Assembly: GCA_035294245.1 (NCBI GenBank)
Contig: DATGLG010000003.1
Coordinates: 10,810 to 74,809, forward strand
Length of the DNA stretch: 64,000 bases
Direction: 5' to 3'
From: DATGLG01 sp035294245
Lineage (GTDB): Bacteria > Pseudomonadota > Alphaproteobacteria > JACZXZ01
Made by a program: the position numbers and the translations under genes. Each line of letters opens with the position of its first letter. The first letter of the stretch is position 1. This document shows positions 39,118-47,053 of the stretch, piece after piece. The notes below the pieces were generated by a model that worked only from the letters and a program-made list of their open reading frames with translations, was not told where the DNA came from and ran no database searches.

Positions 39118-41643
39118 ATGAGCATGTACAGCCGACCGAGGCGCATCCGTGCCAAGCCGAAGAGCGGCTTGCGCAAGGAGCGCGGGAAGCGGAAGGGCAA
39201 AAGCCCGATACGGACCGCCAAGGCGACGGGGCAAGGCAAGACGCGGATAAAGGCGAAGGGAAGCGAGCGGAAGCGCGGTGAAGGCGCGGCAAGCGTAGCA
39301 GCAGCGGCGAGGGGCGGCCGAGCGCAAGCCTCGCCGTCTTCTCCGGTCGGAAAGCTCGGCGACGAGGCCAAGCACATCCTAGCGGCGATTGTCCAATCAT
39401 CGGAAGCGGCAATCATCAGCAAGACCCTGAACGGCATCGTGACGAGCTGGAACCCCAGCGCCGAGCGTCTGTTCGGCTACACCGCGGCGGAGATGATCGG
39501 CAAGCCGATAAGCATCATCGCGGCGCCGAGCCGCCCGAGGGAAATGGACGAGATTCTGGCCCGGGTTCGACGCGGTGAGCATGTCGATCATTATGAGACC
39601 GAGCGAAGCCGAAAAGACGGAAGCATCATTCAAATCTCCCTTACCGTATCGCCCATCTACGATGAGAACGGGCGAATTATAGGCGCATCCAAGATCGCGC
39701 GCGATATCACCGGGCGCAAGCGCGCCGAGGCCGAGTTGAGGACAAAATCCGCGCAGCTTGAGGAATTCACCCATGCCTTGAATTTGGCACCTGCGATGGT
39801 GCGTGCACTCGATGGCAGAATTCTCTATTGGGCGCGCGGGTTGCAAGAGCTCTACGGCTGGCCACCCGAAGAAGCCGTCGGACGAATTGCCCATGAGCTT
39901 TTGGCGACGAGGTTTCCCGAGCCCTGGCAAGCGATTGCCGCCCAGCTTCTCGAGACAGGCGAATGGCGCGGTGAGCTGACCCATACCCGCAAGGATGGCA
40001 GTCAAGTGACGGTGATCAGCCAGTTGGCATTGCACCGGAATTCTCATGGCGATCCGATCTCCATCCTGAAACTCGATTGGGATTTAACCGCGGTGAGGCA
40101 GCAGCAGGAGATGCTTGAGGAGCGAGAGGCCCGATTGCGCCTCATCCTCGAAACTGCCCCCGATGCGATCATTACGATCGACGAGCGCGGAATTATCCAG
40201 TCGTTCAGCCATGCGGCAGAGCGGATGTTCGGTTACACGGCTGGGGAGATTGTCGGCCGTAATGTCAAGATTCTGATGCCCCAGCCCGATCGCAAAAATC
40301 ATGACAGGTACCTGGAGCGCTATCTTCGGACGGGCGAAAAGCGGATTATCGGCATCGGCCGGCGTGTGAATGCCTTGCGCAGGGATGGAGCCGTCTTTCC
40401 GATCGAGCTAGCGGTGGGCGAGGTTAATTTTGGGTCGACCCGCATCTTCACCGGATTCATTCGCGATCTCACGGATCGCATCAAGATGGAGGAAACCCTT
40501 CACCAAGCGCAGAAGATGGAGGCGATCGGCCAGCTTACCGGCGGCGTCGCCCATGACTTCAACAATCTTTTGACGGTCATATCGGGCAACTTGGAAATGC
40601 TCGAGCGCCGTCTCGATGACGAACGGGACAAGGAATACCTGAAAGAGGCGCAGGAGGCATCGGAGCTCGGCGCGGACCTTTCGAAAAGACTGCTCGCTTT
40701 CGGCCGGCGCCAGCCCCTCAACCCGACGAGAATAGACCTCAATAGCCTCGTCGTTGGCGTGATCGGCCTTCTGCGGCGAACCCTTGGCGAGACGATAGCC
40801 ATAGAGACGCGCCTTGCGGCGGGGCTATCCATGATCGTGGCGGATCCCAGCCAGATCGAGAATGCCCTCGTGAACCTGGCTGTGAACGCGCGCGACGCCA
40901 TGCCCCAGGGCGGGCGATTGATCATCGAGACGCGATGGGGAGAAATCGATGCGGATTACGCGGCCTATGTCGACGCGGCCCCCGGCAAATATGTCACCCT
41001 CTCGGTGACGGATACAGGCACGGGCATGACGCCGGAAGTGCGACAACACGCCTTGGAGCCGTTCTTCACGACGAAGGCGCCGGGGACGGGGACGGGACTC
41101 GGCTTGAGCATGGTTTATGGCTTCGTGAAGCAGTCAGGCGGCCACATCCAGCTCTACAGCGAGCCGGGACACGGCACCACCGTCCGGCTTTATTTGCCGG
41201 CGCGGGATGAGGAGGCCAAGACGCAGCGAAAAGAGGCTTCGGCGTCGGTCACGCTTCGCGGATCGGGGGAGAGAGTGCTGGTTGTCGAGGACGATCCGAG
41301 GGTGCGCCGGATTTCGCGCCATCGACTCGCGGAGCTCGGCTATACGGTTCTCGACGTCGATAGCGGCCCGGCCGCTCTGCAAGTGCTTGACAGCGCGGAG
41401 CCTGTTGACCTGCTCTTCACCGACATTGTCATGGCCGGCATGACGGGCTTGGCGCTCGCACAGGAGGCGCTGCGGCGGCGGCCGGGGCTGAAGATATTGC
41501 TCACATCCGGCTACGCCGAGCCTGCAATCATCAGCGAAGGATTGGCGATCAGGAATGCGGGCTGGATCGGCAAGCCTTATACGATCGACGACCTCGCGCT
41601 CAAGCTGCACCAGCTTCTCGCGACCGATTCAGCCCGCGAATGA
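39118..41643 (+). CDS. Hybrid histidine kinase with FixL-like haem-PAS oxygen sensor
   Basis: An 841-residue soluble hybrid kinase. Order: a very basic tail (1-75), PAS1 (about 86-198), PAS2 (213-330), PAS3 (337-452), HisKA with His479 (GGVAHDFNNLL), HATPase (575-695; NLAVNARDAM, GTGTGLGLSMVYG) and a C-terminal receiver (718-835) with Asp769. PAS3 matches the FixL haem domain without gaps: the proximal haem His (His395 in NHDRYLERY), Arg401 and Arg415 (GEKRIIGIGR) fall at the positions of B. japonicum FixL His200, Arg206 and Arg220. It is therefore likely an O2 sensor. Unlike FixL it lacks membrane segments and carries its own receiver; no separate FixJ is adjacent. Confidence 0.88.
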   Translation: MSMYSRPRRIRAKPKSGLRKERGKRKGKSPIRTAKATGQGKTRIKAKGSERKRGEGAASVAAAARGGRAQASPSSPVGKLGDEAKHILAAIVQSSEAAIISKTLNGIVTSWNPSAERLFGYTAAEMIGKPISIIAAPSRPREMDEILARVRRGEHVDHYETERSRKDGSIIQISLTVSPIYDENGRIIGASKIARDITGRKRAEAELRTKSAQLEEFTHALNLAPAMVRALDGRILYWARGLQELYGWPPEEAVGRIAHELLATRFPEPWQAIAAQLLETGEWRGELTHTRKDGSQVTVISQLALHRNSHGDPISILKLDWDLTAVRQQQEMLEEREARLRLILETAPDAIITIDERGIIQSFSHAAERMFGYTAGEIVGRNVKILMPQPDRKNHDRYLERYLRTGEKRIIGIGRRVNALRRDGAVFPIELAVGEVNFGSTRIFTGFIRDLTDRIKMEETLHQAQKMEAIGQLTGGVAHDFNNLLTVISGNLEMLERRLDDERDKEYLKEAQEASELGADLSKRLLAFGRRQPLNPTRIDLNSLVVGVIGLLRRTLGETIAIETRLAAGLSMIVADPSQIENALVNLAVNARDAMPQGGRLIIETRWGEIDADYAAYVDAAPGKYVTLSVTDTGTGMTPEVRQHALEPFFTTKAPGTGTGLGLSMVYGFVKQSGGHIQLYSEPGHGTTVRLYLPARDEEAKTQRKEASASVTLRGSGERVLVVEDDPRVRRISRHRLAELGYTVLDVDSGPAALQVLDSAEPVDLLFTDIVMAGMTGLALAQEALRRRPGLKILLTSGYAEPAIISEGLAIRNAGWIGKPYTIDDLALKLHQLLATDSARE

Positions 41644-41777
41644 GGACGGCGTCCTCGCCTTACCGCTCGCTCGAATGATAGATACAAACGCTGCGCGCCC
41701 ATTGCCGGCTCGACGGAAGGTCGATCAAGATAAAGACAACGATGATGGGATGCGCCAACTGAGGCTCGCCCCGCGCT

Positions 41778-43895
41778 TCATTCGTAGCGTAACGCCTCGA
41801 TCGGGTCGAGATGCGCGGCCTTCCGTGCCGGATAATAGCCGAAGAAGACGCCGACCGCCGCGGAGAACAGGAAACCACCGGCGATCGCAACGGCCGAGAA
41901 CGGCGCGAGCCAGCCGGAAATGAACGAGATCGCTGCCGAGATCCCCACACCTGCGATAATTCCCGCAACCCCGCCGCTTACGCTCAGGAACACCGCCTCG
42001 GCAAGGAACTGGAGCAGCACATGCAGCCGGCGCGCGCCGATTGCCATCCGAAGCCCGATCTCGCGCGTCCGCTCCGTGACCGAGACGAGCAGGATATTCA
42101 TAATGCCGATGCCGCCCACCAGCAGCGAGATCGAGGCCACTGCGGCGAGCAGAAGCGCCATGATGCGACTGCTGCTTTCCGCGGTCTCGACGAACTGGCT
42201 CAGATTGCGCACGTCGAAATCCTTGACCTGGCCGGGCTTGATGCGATGACGGCGCGCCAGGGTTTGCGTCGCCTGGCGGATGGCCGTCTGCACTTGGCGC
42301 TGACTCGCTGCTTGGATGAAGATCAGGTTGGCAAAGCCGGTCAACCGTGCCTGCAAGTTGTACGGATTGGGCGGCAGAAGATAGGGCCAATTGAGCGGCG
42401 CTTGCTGCTGGCTCGGGGCCGCGATGCCCAGCGCTTTTCGCTCGGCTGTCGTGAACGGCATCATGATCAGATCGTCCTGATCCTGGCCAAAGGCGGATTG
42501 GCCCTTGGGTGCGAGGACGCCGATGACGCGCAGCGGCACGCTTCGCACCTGGATGAAGGCGCCCAGCGGATTCTCGTAAGGGCTGAAGAGCTGGCGATAG
42601 ACGGTCTGTCCAATGACAACGACGAGATCCGCCTTCATGTCATCCTCGGCCGTGATCGCCCGGCCCGCGGCGATGCGCCAGTTCGTGATCGGCGGATAAT
42701 TGGGGCTGACGCCCTGAATGTTCGTCATCCAATTCTGGTTGCGGTATTGAACCTGCCCCTGCTGCCGGATGAGGTAGCCAACCTGAGAAATCGCCGGATC
42801 CTCGCGGCGGATCGCCTGGGCATCGCCCACCGTCAGGGTCGTCGCGCTACCGAAGCCGGCGCGAGCGCCTCCGGTTGTGGTGGCCCCCGGGACAATGACG
42901 ACGACGTTGGTGCCGAGGCTTTCGATCTGTTTGCGCACCGCCTCGTTGGCGCCCTCTCCCACCGCGACCATTACGATCAAGGCCGCGACGCCGATGAAGA
43001 CGCCCAGCATGGTAAGCGCCGAGCGCATCTTATTGCGCCCAATCGCCTGAGCCGCCGCTGCGAGGATCATCAATCCGAAGGCGCCGACGCCGCCGGGAGG
43101 GATGATCGGCGCCCCGCGCGCCTTTCGACGCTGGAAGAGGGCCGCGCCCTCCGCCTGCATCGCAGGGGTGGGCGCTGCTGACGGCTGTTCGGAGCGCGTA
43201 ACTCGCTTATCGGCGATGATCTCGCCGTCTCGCATGGTTACGATTCGATCCGCATAGGCTGCAATGTCGGCCTCGTGCGTGACGACGATGATGGTGACGC
43301 CATGATTTCGGTTGAGCGAGGTCAGCGTCTCCATGATTTCATGGGATGTCTTCGTATCGAGATTCCCGGTAGGCTCGTCGGCCAAGAGCAGGCTCGGCGC
43401 ATTGATCAATGCCCGCGCGATGGCGACGCGCTGCTGCTGGCCGCCCGAAAGCTGGCCCGGCGTGTTGCGCTCGCGCGCGCTTAGGCCAAGCAAGGCCAAT
43501 GCCGCGCGCGCACGCTCAAGGCGCTCCTTCCGGCTCGCCGGGCCCGAAGCCGCGTAATAGAGCGGCAGGCCGGCGTTCTCGATAGCGCTGGTGCGCCCGA
43601 GCAGGTTGAAGCTCTGAAAGACAAAGCCGAGGCGCTCGCTCCGGATGCGTGCAAGCTCCGGCTCGCGAAGCCTGGCGACGTCCACGCCTTCGAAGTAGTA
43701 GTGCCCGGTCGTCGGCCTGTCGAGGCAGCCAAGAATGGACATGAGGGTCGATTTTCCCGATCCCGAGGAGCCCATGATGGCGACGAATTCGCCGGGCTCG
43801 ACAACGAGGTTGACGCCGCGAAGCGCCTGCACGCGCACATCCCCCGTGACGAAGGTCCGACCCACGTTCTCGATCTTGATAACCGGCTGCGCCAT
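41778..43895 (-). CDS. macB: MacB-type ABC exporter (fused ATPase-permease)
   Basis: Inner-membrane component of a tripartite efflux pump. In the 705-residue product the ATPase domain has Walker A GSSGSGKST (42-50), LSGGQQQRVAIARAL and LLLADEPTGNLD. It is followed by TM1 (about 283-305), a large periplasmic domain with MacB-typical motifs (YRQLFSPYENPLG region) and the last three helices with the FtsX-like core (ASISLLVGGIGIMNILLVSV, ERTREIGLRMAIGAR). AAGGAG precedes ATG 43895. It is coupled to the MacA-like gene 30 bases upstream; no outer-membrane TolC gene is in the window. Substrate (macrolide, peptide or siderophore) unknown. Confidence 0.92.
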   Translation of the reverse strand: MAQPVIKIENVGRTFVTGDVRVQALRGVNLVVEPGEFVAIMGSSGSGKSTLMSILGCLDRPTTGHYYFEGVDVARLREPELARIRSERLGFVFQSFNLLGRTSAIENAGLPLYYAASGPASRKERLERARAALALLGLSARERNTPGQLSGGQQQRVAIARALINAPSLLLADEPTGNLDTKTSHEIMETLTSLNRNHGVTIIVVTHEADIAAYADRIVTMRDGEIIADKRVTRSEQPSAAPTPAMQAEGAALFQRRKARGAPIIPPGGVGAFGLMILAAAAQAIGRNKMRSALTMLGVFIGVAALIVMVAVGEGANEAVRKQIESLGTNVVVIVPGATTTGGARAGFGSATTLTVGDAQAIRREDPAISQVGYLIRQQGQVQYRNQNWMTNIQGVSPNYPPITNWRIAAGRAITAEDDMKADLVVVIGQTVYRQLFSPYENPLGAFIQVRSVPLRVIGVLAPKGQSAFGQDQDDLIMMPFTTAERKALGIAAPSQQQAPLNWPYLLPPNPYNLQARLTGFANLIFIQAASQRQVQTAIRQATQTLARRHRIKPGQVKDFDVRNLSQFVETAESSSRIMALLLAAVASISLLVGGIGIMNILLVSVTERTREIGLRMAIGARRLHVLLQFLAEAVFLSVSGGVAGIIAGVGISAAISFISGWLAPFSAVAIAGGFLFSAAVGVFFGYYPARKAAHLDPIEALRYE

Positions 43896-43925
43896 CCCGA
43901 CTCCTTCGACCATTGGAGACGTGCC

Positions 43926-45218
43926 TCAGGGGCGCGGCTGCGACGGCCTCGATTGACCGTTTGCCGGGCTGCCCTCTTCGGCCACGATGACCTTGTCGTC
44001 TGCCCGAAGATCCCCTTTGACGATCTCGGTGAAATTCTCATCGTCGAGGCCCAGCACGACGGGGATGGAAACCGCCTTGCCGTCGCGCAGCACCCAGAGA
44101 CGGGATTCCGAGCCGACACTCATCGAGATCCCGCCGGATGGAACCTCGGTGGCGACGCCGATCGCAAGCCCGCCCGGCGTATAGCGCAGCGCCTGATTCG
44201 GCACCCTGAGCACATTGCTCCTCCGATCGACGATGATCCGTGTGGATGCGGTCATACCGGGCTTCAAGGCCAAGTCCCGGTTGTTGACGCTGACCACGGC
44301 ATCGAACGTCACCACATTCTGCACCGTCTGCGGCGACTGACGAACCTGGGTCACCGTCCCCTCGAAAACGCGCCTGGGAAAGGCATCGACCGTAAAGCTC
44401 GCCCTATCGCCCTCTCTGAGGCTTCCGATATCGCTTTCGCTGACATTGGTGTCGACCTGCATCCGCGTGAGGTCGGTCGCAATCAGGAAGAGCGTGGGCG
44501 TCTGGAAGCTGGCGGCGACCGTCTGCCCTTGGGTCACGTTTCTCGATACCACGGTGCCATTCACGGGCGAGGTGATATCGGTGTAGTCGAGATTAACCTG
44601 GGCTGCATCGAGCTCGGCCTGACGCTGTTCGATCGTCGCTTGATCGAGGCCGATCTGGGCCTGCGCCTGGTCATAGAGATTCTTCGCGTTGTCCGCGGCA
44701 TCCTGGGAGGCGAACTTATGCGCCGCCAACGCGCGGTAGCGCTCGTAACCGAGCTTCGTGTAGGCGAGATTTGCCTTGTCCTTCTCGAGTTGCGCCTTCG
44801 CAACTGCCAGGTTGGCCTCGTCTTGATCGACCACCGTTTGATACGGCCGCGGATCGATCTTGGCGCAGACTTGGCCGACTGTTACCTGGGTGTTGTAATC
44901 ACAATAGAGCTTTTGAATGACACCCGACACATAGCTGCCGACGATAATCGTGAGTTCCGGATTTACCGTGCCGGTCGCGGTCACCGTCCGTGTGATGTCC
45001 CCGCGCGCGACGGATACGGTCGTATAATGGACGACCGCCGCGCGCCGCATGCTCCACCAGATGATGCTACCGGAAGCTGCAAGCGACAGAAGCAAAGTGA
45101 TGGCCAGCCACCGTCTCGGAATACTCGCCCAAAACCGGCGGACCGAGGGCTCATCTCGGGACTGTGGCGGCGATGCCTGCCGCAATAAAGGCCGCGTTCC
45201 GACCTGCTCGTTCATCAT
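43926..45218 (-). CDS. macA: MacA/HlyD-family periplasmic adaptor
   Basis: The membrane-fusion protein linking MacB to an outer-membrane channel. The 430-residue product has a membrane anchor (WLAITLLLSLAASGSIIWW, about 36-54), a barrel/lipoyl domain (TGTVNPELTIIVGSYVSGVI), a long alpha-hairpin (about 115-200, Ala/Gln/Lys-rich coiled coil) and a beta-barrel (FTVDAFPRRVFEGTVTQVR). A double ATG at 45218/45215 is the likely start. An FNR/FixK-like box is centred about 56 bases upstream. Confidence 0.92.
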   Translation of the reverse strand: MMNEQVGTRPLLRQASPPQSRDEPSVRRFWASIPRRWLAITLLLSLAASGSIIWWSMRRAAVVHYTTVSVARGDITRTVTATGTVNPELTIIVGSYVSGVIQKLYCDYNTQVTVGQVCAKIDPRPYQTVVDQDEANLAVAKAQLEKDKANLAYTKLGYERYRALAAHKFASQDAADNAKNLYDQAQAQIGLDQATIEQRQAELDAAQVNLDYTDITSPVNGTVVSRNVTQGQTVAASFQTPTLFLIATDLTRMQVDTNVSESDIGSLREGDRASFTVDAFPRRVFEGTVTQVRQSPQTVQNVVTFDAVVSVNNRDLALKPGMTASTRIIVDRRSNVLRVPNQALRYTPGGLAIGVATEVPSGGISMSVGSESRLWVLRDGKAVSIPVVLGLDDENFTEIVKGDLRADDKVIVAEEGSPANGQSRPSQPRP

Positions 45219-45267
45219 AGAGCTCCAGGGAGGCTCCCGAGACTGCCGTGACGCATGCCGGGTGGCA

Positions 45268-45281
45268 TTGATCCAGCTCAA
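45268..45281. promoter_or_regulatory. FNR/FixK-like box upstream of the MacAB operon
   Basis: TTGAT-CCAG-CTCAA, nine of ten half-site positions. It is centred about 56 bases before the ATG of the adaptor gene on the minus strand, a spacing compatible with an activator site near -41. Confidence 0.55.
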
Positions 45282-45350
45282 GGCCCGCGTCGGGGTAGGT
45301 GATGGCGGCGCACTGTCGGGCCGTCCTGAGCGGCGGCCATGGATCGAGGG

Positions 45351-45578
45351 TTATTTCCGCTGGCTCGTGCCGCCGCAAAGCGGTCGCTCGTCCGTCTTGC
45401 TCACAGGGTCGAGCCGAGATCGGCGACGCGGGCGAGCCGAGCCCCAGATCGCCGCGATAACGTCCTCCACAATGAGGCCATCGGCCGTCATGAGCAGTTG
45501 AGCGATGGGGTCAGAGAGGAGTTCGGCGAGCCTCGGCTCGGCGCCGGCCTTTTCCCAGGGGCCTCGCTTTCTTGTCAT
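45351..45578 (-). CDS. Small hypothetical protein, 75 residues
   Basis: MTRKRGPWEKAGAEPRLAEL followed by LSDPIAQLLMTADGLIVEDV and an Arg-rich tail. The segment DPI.QLLM.ADG is a pattern I associate with short uncharacterised alphaproteobacterial proteins. ATG 45578 has no strong ribosome site, but the gene sits 18 bases after the universal-stress-protein gene on the same strand, so it may be translated from that mRNA. Confidence 0.5.
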   Translation of the reverse strand: MTRKRGPWEKAGAEPRLAELLSDPIAQLLMTADGLIVEDVIAAIWGSARPRRRSRLDPVSKTDERPLCGGTSQRK

Positions 45579-45596
45579 ATGGGCGTGTCCCGGCTC

Positions 45597-46469
45597 TCAA
45601 TGAGATAACAGGACCGCGAGCGCGCCCTTTCCGATCACGTCTCGGGTCGCGCCACCGAACAAGAGCTCGCGCCATCGCTTGTGGCCGTAGCCTCCCATCA
45701 CCAGCAGGTCCGCACCGAGGTCGTGCGCTTCGATAAGAAGGTGCTCGCCCATCCCCATTCCGGACTTTGCCATGACGCTGCGGCGGCTCGCGGCGATTCC
45801 GTGCCAGGCGAGATAATCGACAACGAGCGCCGTTTCTCCCAAATGCCCATCGCCGATCGCGATGATCGACACGGTCCGCGCGGCCGCGAGAAACGGAAGC
45901 GCCGAGGCCAAGGCCCTGATGGTCTCGGGCGTGTCGCTCCAGCCCACGGCGACCGTCTCGCCGATGGCCGTAGGCCCCCGGGCCGGCGCCAGGAGGATGG
46001 GGCGGCCGCAGCGGAAGAGGGTCTCCTCAATGGTGTCGGTATACGGCTGGTCGATCACCCGCTCCGAGCGGCCGAGCACCGCGAGATCGTGAAACCGCGC
46101 GCGCTGCGCCACGAGCGCGGGCGCATATCCCTTCTCCTCGCTCCAGGCTGCCGAGGCACCGCTCCCGGCGGGCGTCTCGACGAAGAGCAAGCCGTGCCGT
46201 GCCGCCGCCGCCTCGAAGCTCGCCCGGGTCCTGGCAGCCAGGGCGGCGGCTTCTGCTCCCATTCTGTCGAGCATCTCCTGGAACCACGCGCCCGGGACCG
46301 GCATGCCAAGGCCATCGGCCGCCGCCGCGATGACCGCTCGCGGATCGATGCGGACATGAAAGCCTTCGACATGGGCGCCGAAACGATGGGCGAGCCGGCA
46401 GGAAAGCTCCGTAACCCCCTCACTCGCGGTGCCGCCGCTGATCGCAGCGAGAATAGTCCTGTAGCCCAT
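45597..46469 (-). CDS. Universal stress protein, tandem UspA domains
   Basis: A 290-residue protein with two UspA-like domains. The N-terminal one starts YRTILAAISGGTASEGVTEL. The second begins near residue 155 (ETVAVGWSDTPETIRALASALPFL) and ends with the ATP-binding-type motif LLVMGGYGHKRWRELLFGGATRDVIG. GGAGG precedes ATG 46469. An FNR/FixK-like box is centred about 64 bases upstream, fitting induction at low oxygen. USPs of this type are stress or dormancy factors without catalytic activity. Confidence 0.92.
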   Translation of the reverse strand: MGYRTILAAISGGTASEGVTELSCRLAHRFGAHVEGFHVRIDPRAVIAAAADGLGMPVPGAWFQEMLDRMGAEAAALAARTRASFEAAAARHGLLFVETPAGSGASAAWSEEKGYAPALVAQRARFHDLAVLGRSERVIDQPYTDTIEETLFRCGRPILLAPARGPTAIGETVAVGWSDTPETIRALASALPFLAAARTVSIIAIGDGHLGETALVVDYLAWHGIAASRRSVMAKSGMGMGEHLLIEAHDLGADLLVMGGYGHKRWRELLFGGATRDVIGKGALAVLLSH

Positions 46470-46525
46470 GCGCCTCCTCCCCGGTGGATACGCCGCCAGC
46501 CTGCGCAATCAGGGGTGAAATTTCC

Positions 46526-46539
46526 TTGAGCTAGGTCAA
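46526..46539. promoter_or_regulatory. FNR/FixK-like box upstream of the universal stress protein gene
   Basis: TTGAG-CTAG-GTCAA: inverted TTGA/TCAA arms with the same CTAG spacer as the box at 38088. It is centred 64 bases before ATG 46469 on the minus strand. Confidence 0.55.
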
Positions 46540-47053
46540 GCGCGACCCCCTCGCAAGTCTTCCATGGACCCAAGCGCATGAAGCCGGCAGCTGCAGAAGG
46601 CTATGCCGCGCCTCTGCTCGAATACATGGAGCATCCCGGCAACGGCCCACGAAAATAGGAGCGCCATACGACGAGCGTGAGCGAGGCGTTGGTTGATTCG
46701 CAGCCCTCAGCTTCGGAGACCTCTTTCCTTCATCCAACGCCCCGTCTCATCTCTGTCTGAACCCGGACAGTGACCCGTGGCGGCTAAAGCGACCCGTCTC
46801 AGCGCCGATTCAATTGACGCGCGAGCCGTCGCGTTGCGACGAGATCCGACGCGTCATGCTTACCGCCGGAGCCGGCCGCGCCGGCGACGCTCAACGGGAC
46901 GCGCGCGCCGAAAATGACGCGGCTCAGGATGTCGCGTCCGATCCGGTCAAGCGGCGCCGTTCGCTCGGCGCGGCCTATTATTGTCACGCTGGGCAGCGCA
47001 AATCTGAAGTATGCTATTCAAATTCTTACAACCGAGCCCCTTGCGGAGGTGTC
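46540..47053. other. Spacer between USP gene and giant gene pair
   Basis: About 510 bases with no intact gene. It holds the oligopeptide-permease relic at 46877-46948 and probably the promoter of the giant genes in the relatively AT-rich stretch about 47005-47040. Nothing else is recognised. Confidence 0.5.
46877..46948 (-). pseudogene. Relic of an oligopeptide/dipeptide ABC permease (DppC/OppC)
   Basis: The minus-strand peptide DRIGRDILSRVIFGARVPLS matches the N-terminal signature of DppC/OppC permeases (typically G-T-D-x-x-G-R-D-x-L-S-R-V-I-x-G-A-R-x-S-L). On both sides of about 24 codons the similarity stops at once. It is therefore a short gene remnant left at the edge of the region that holds the giant genes. 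Confidence 0.6.
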
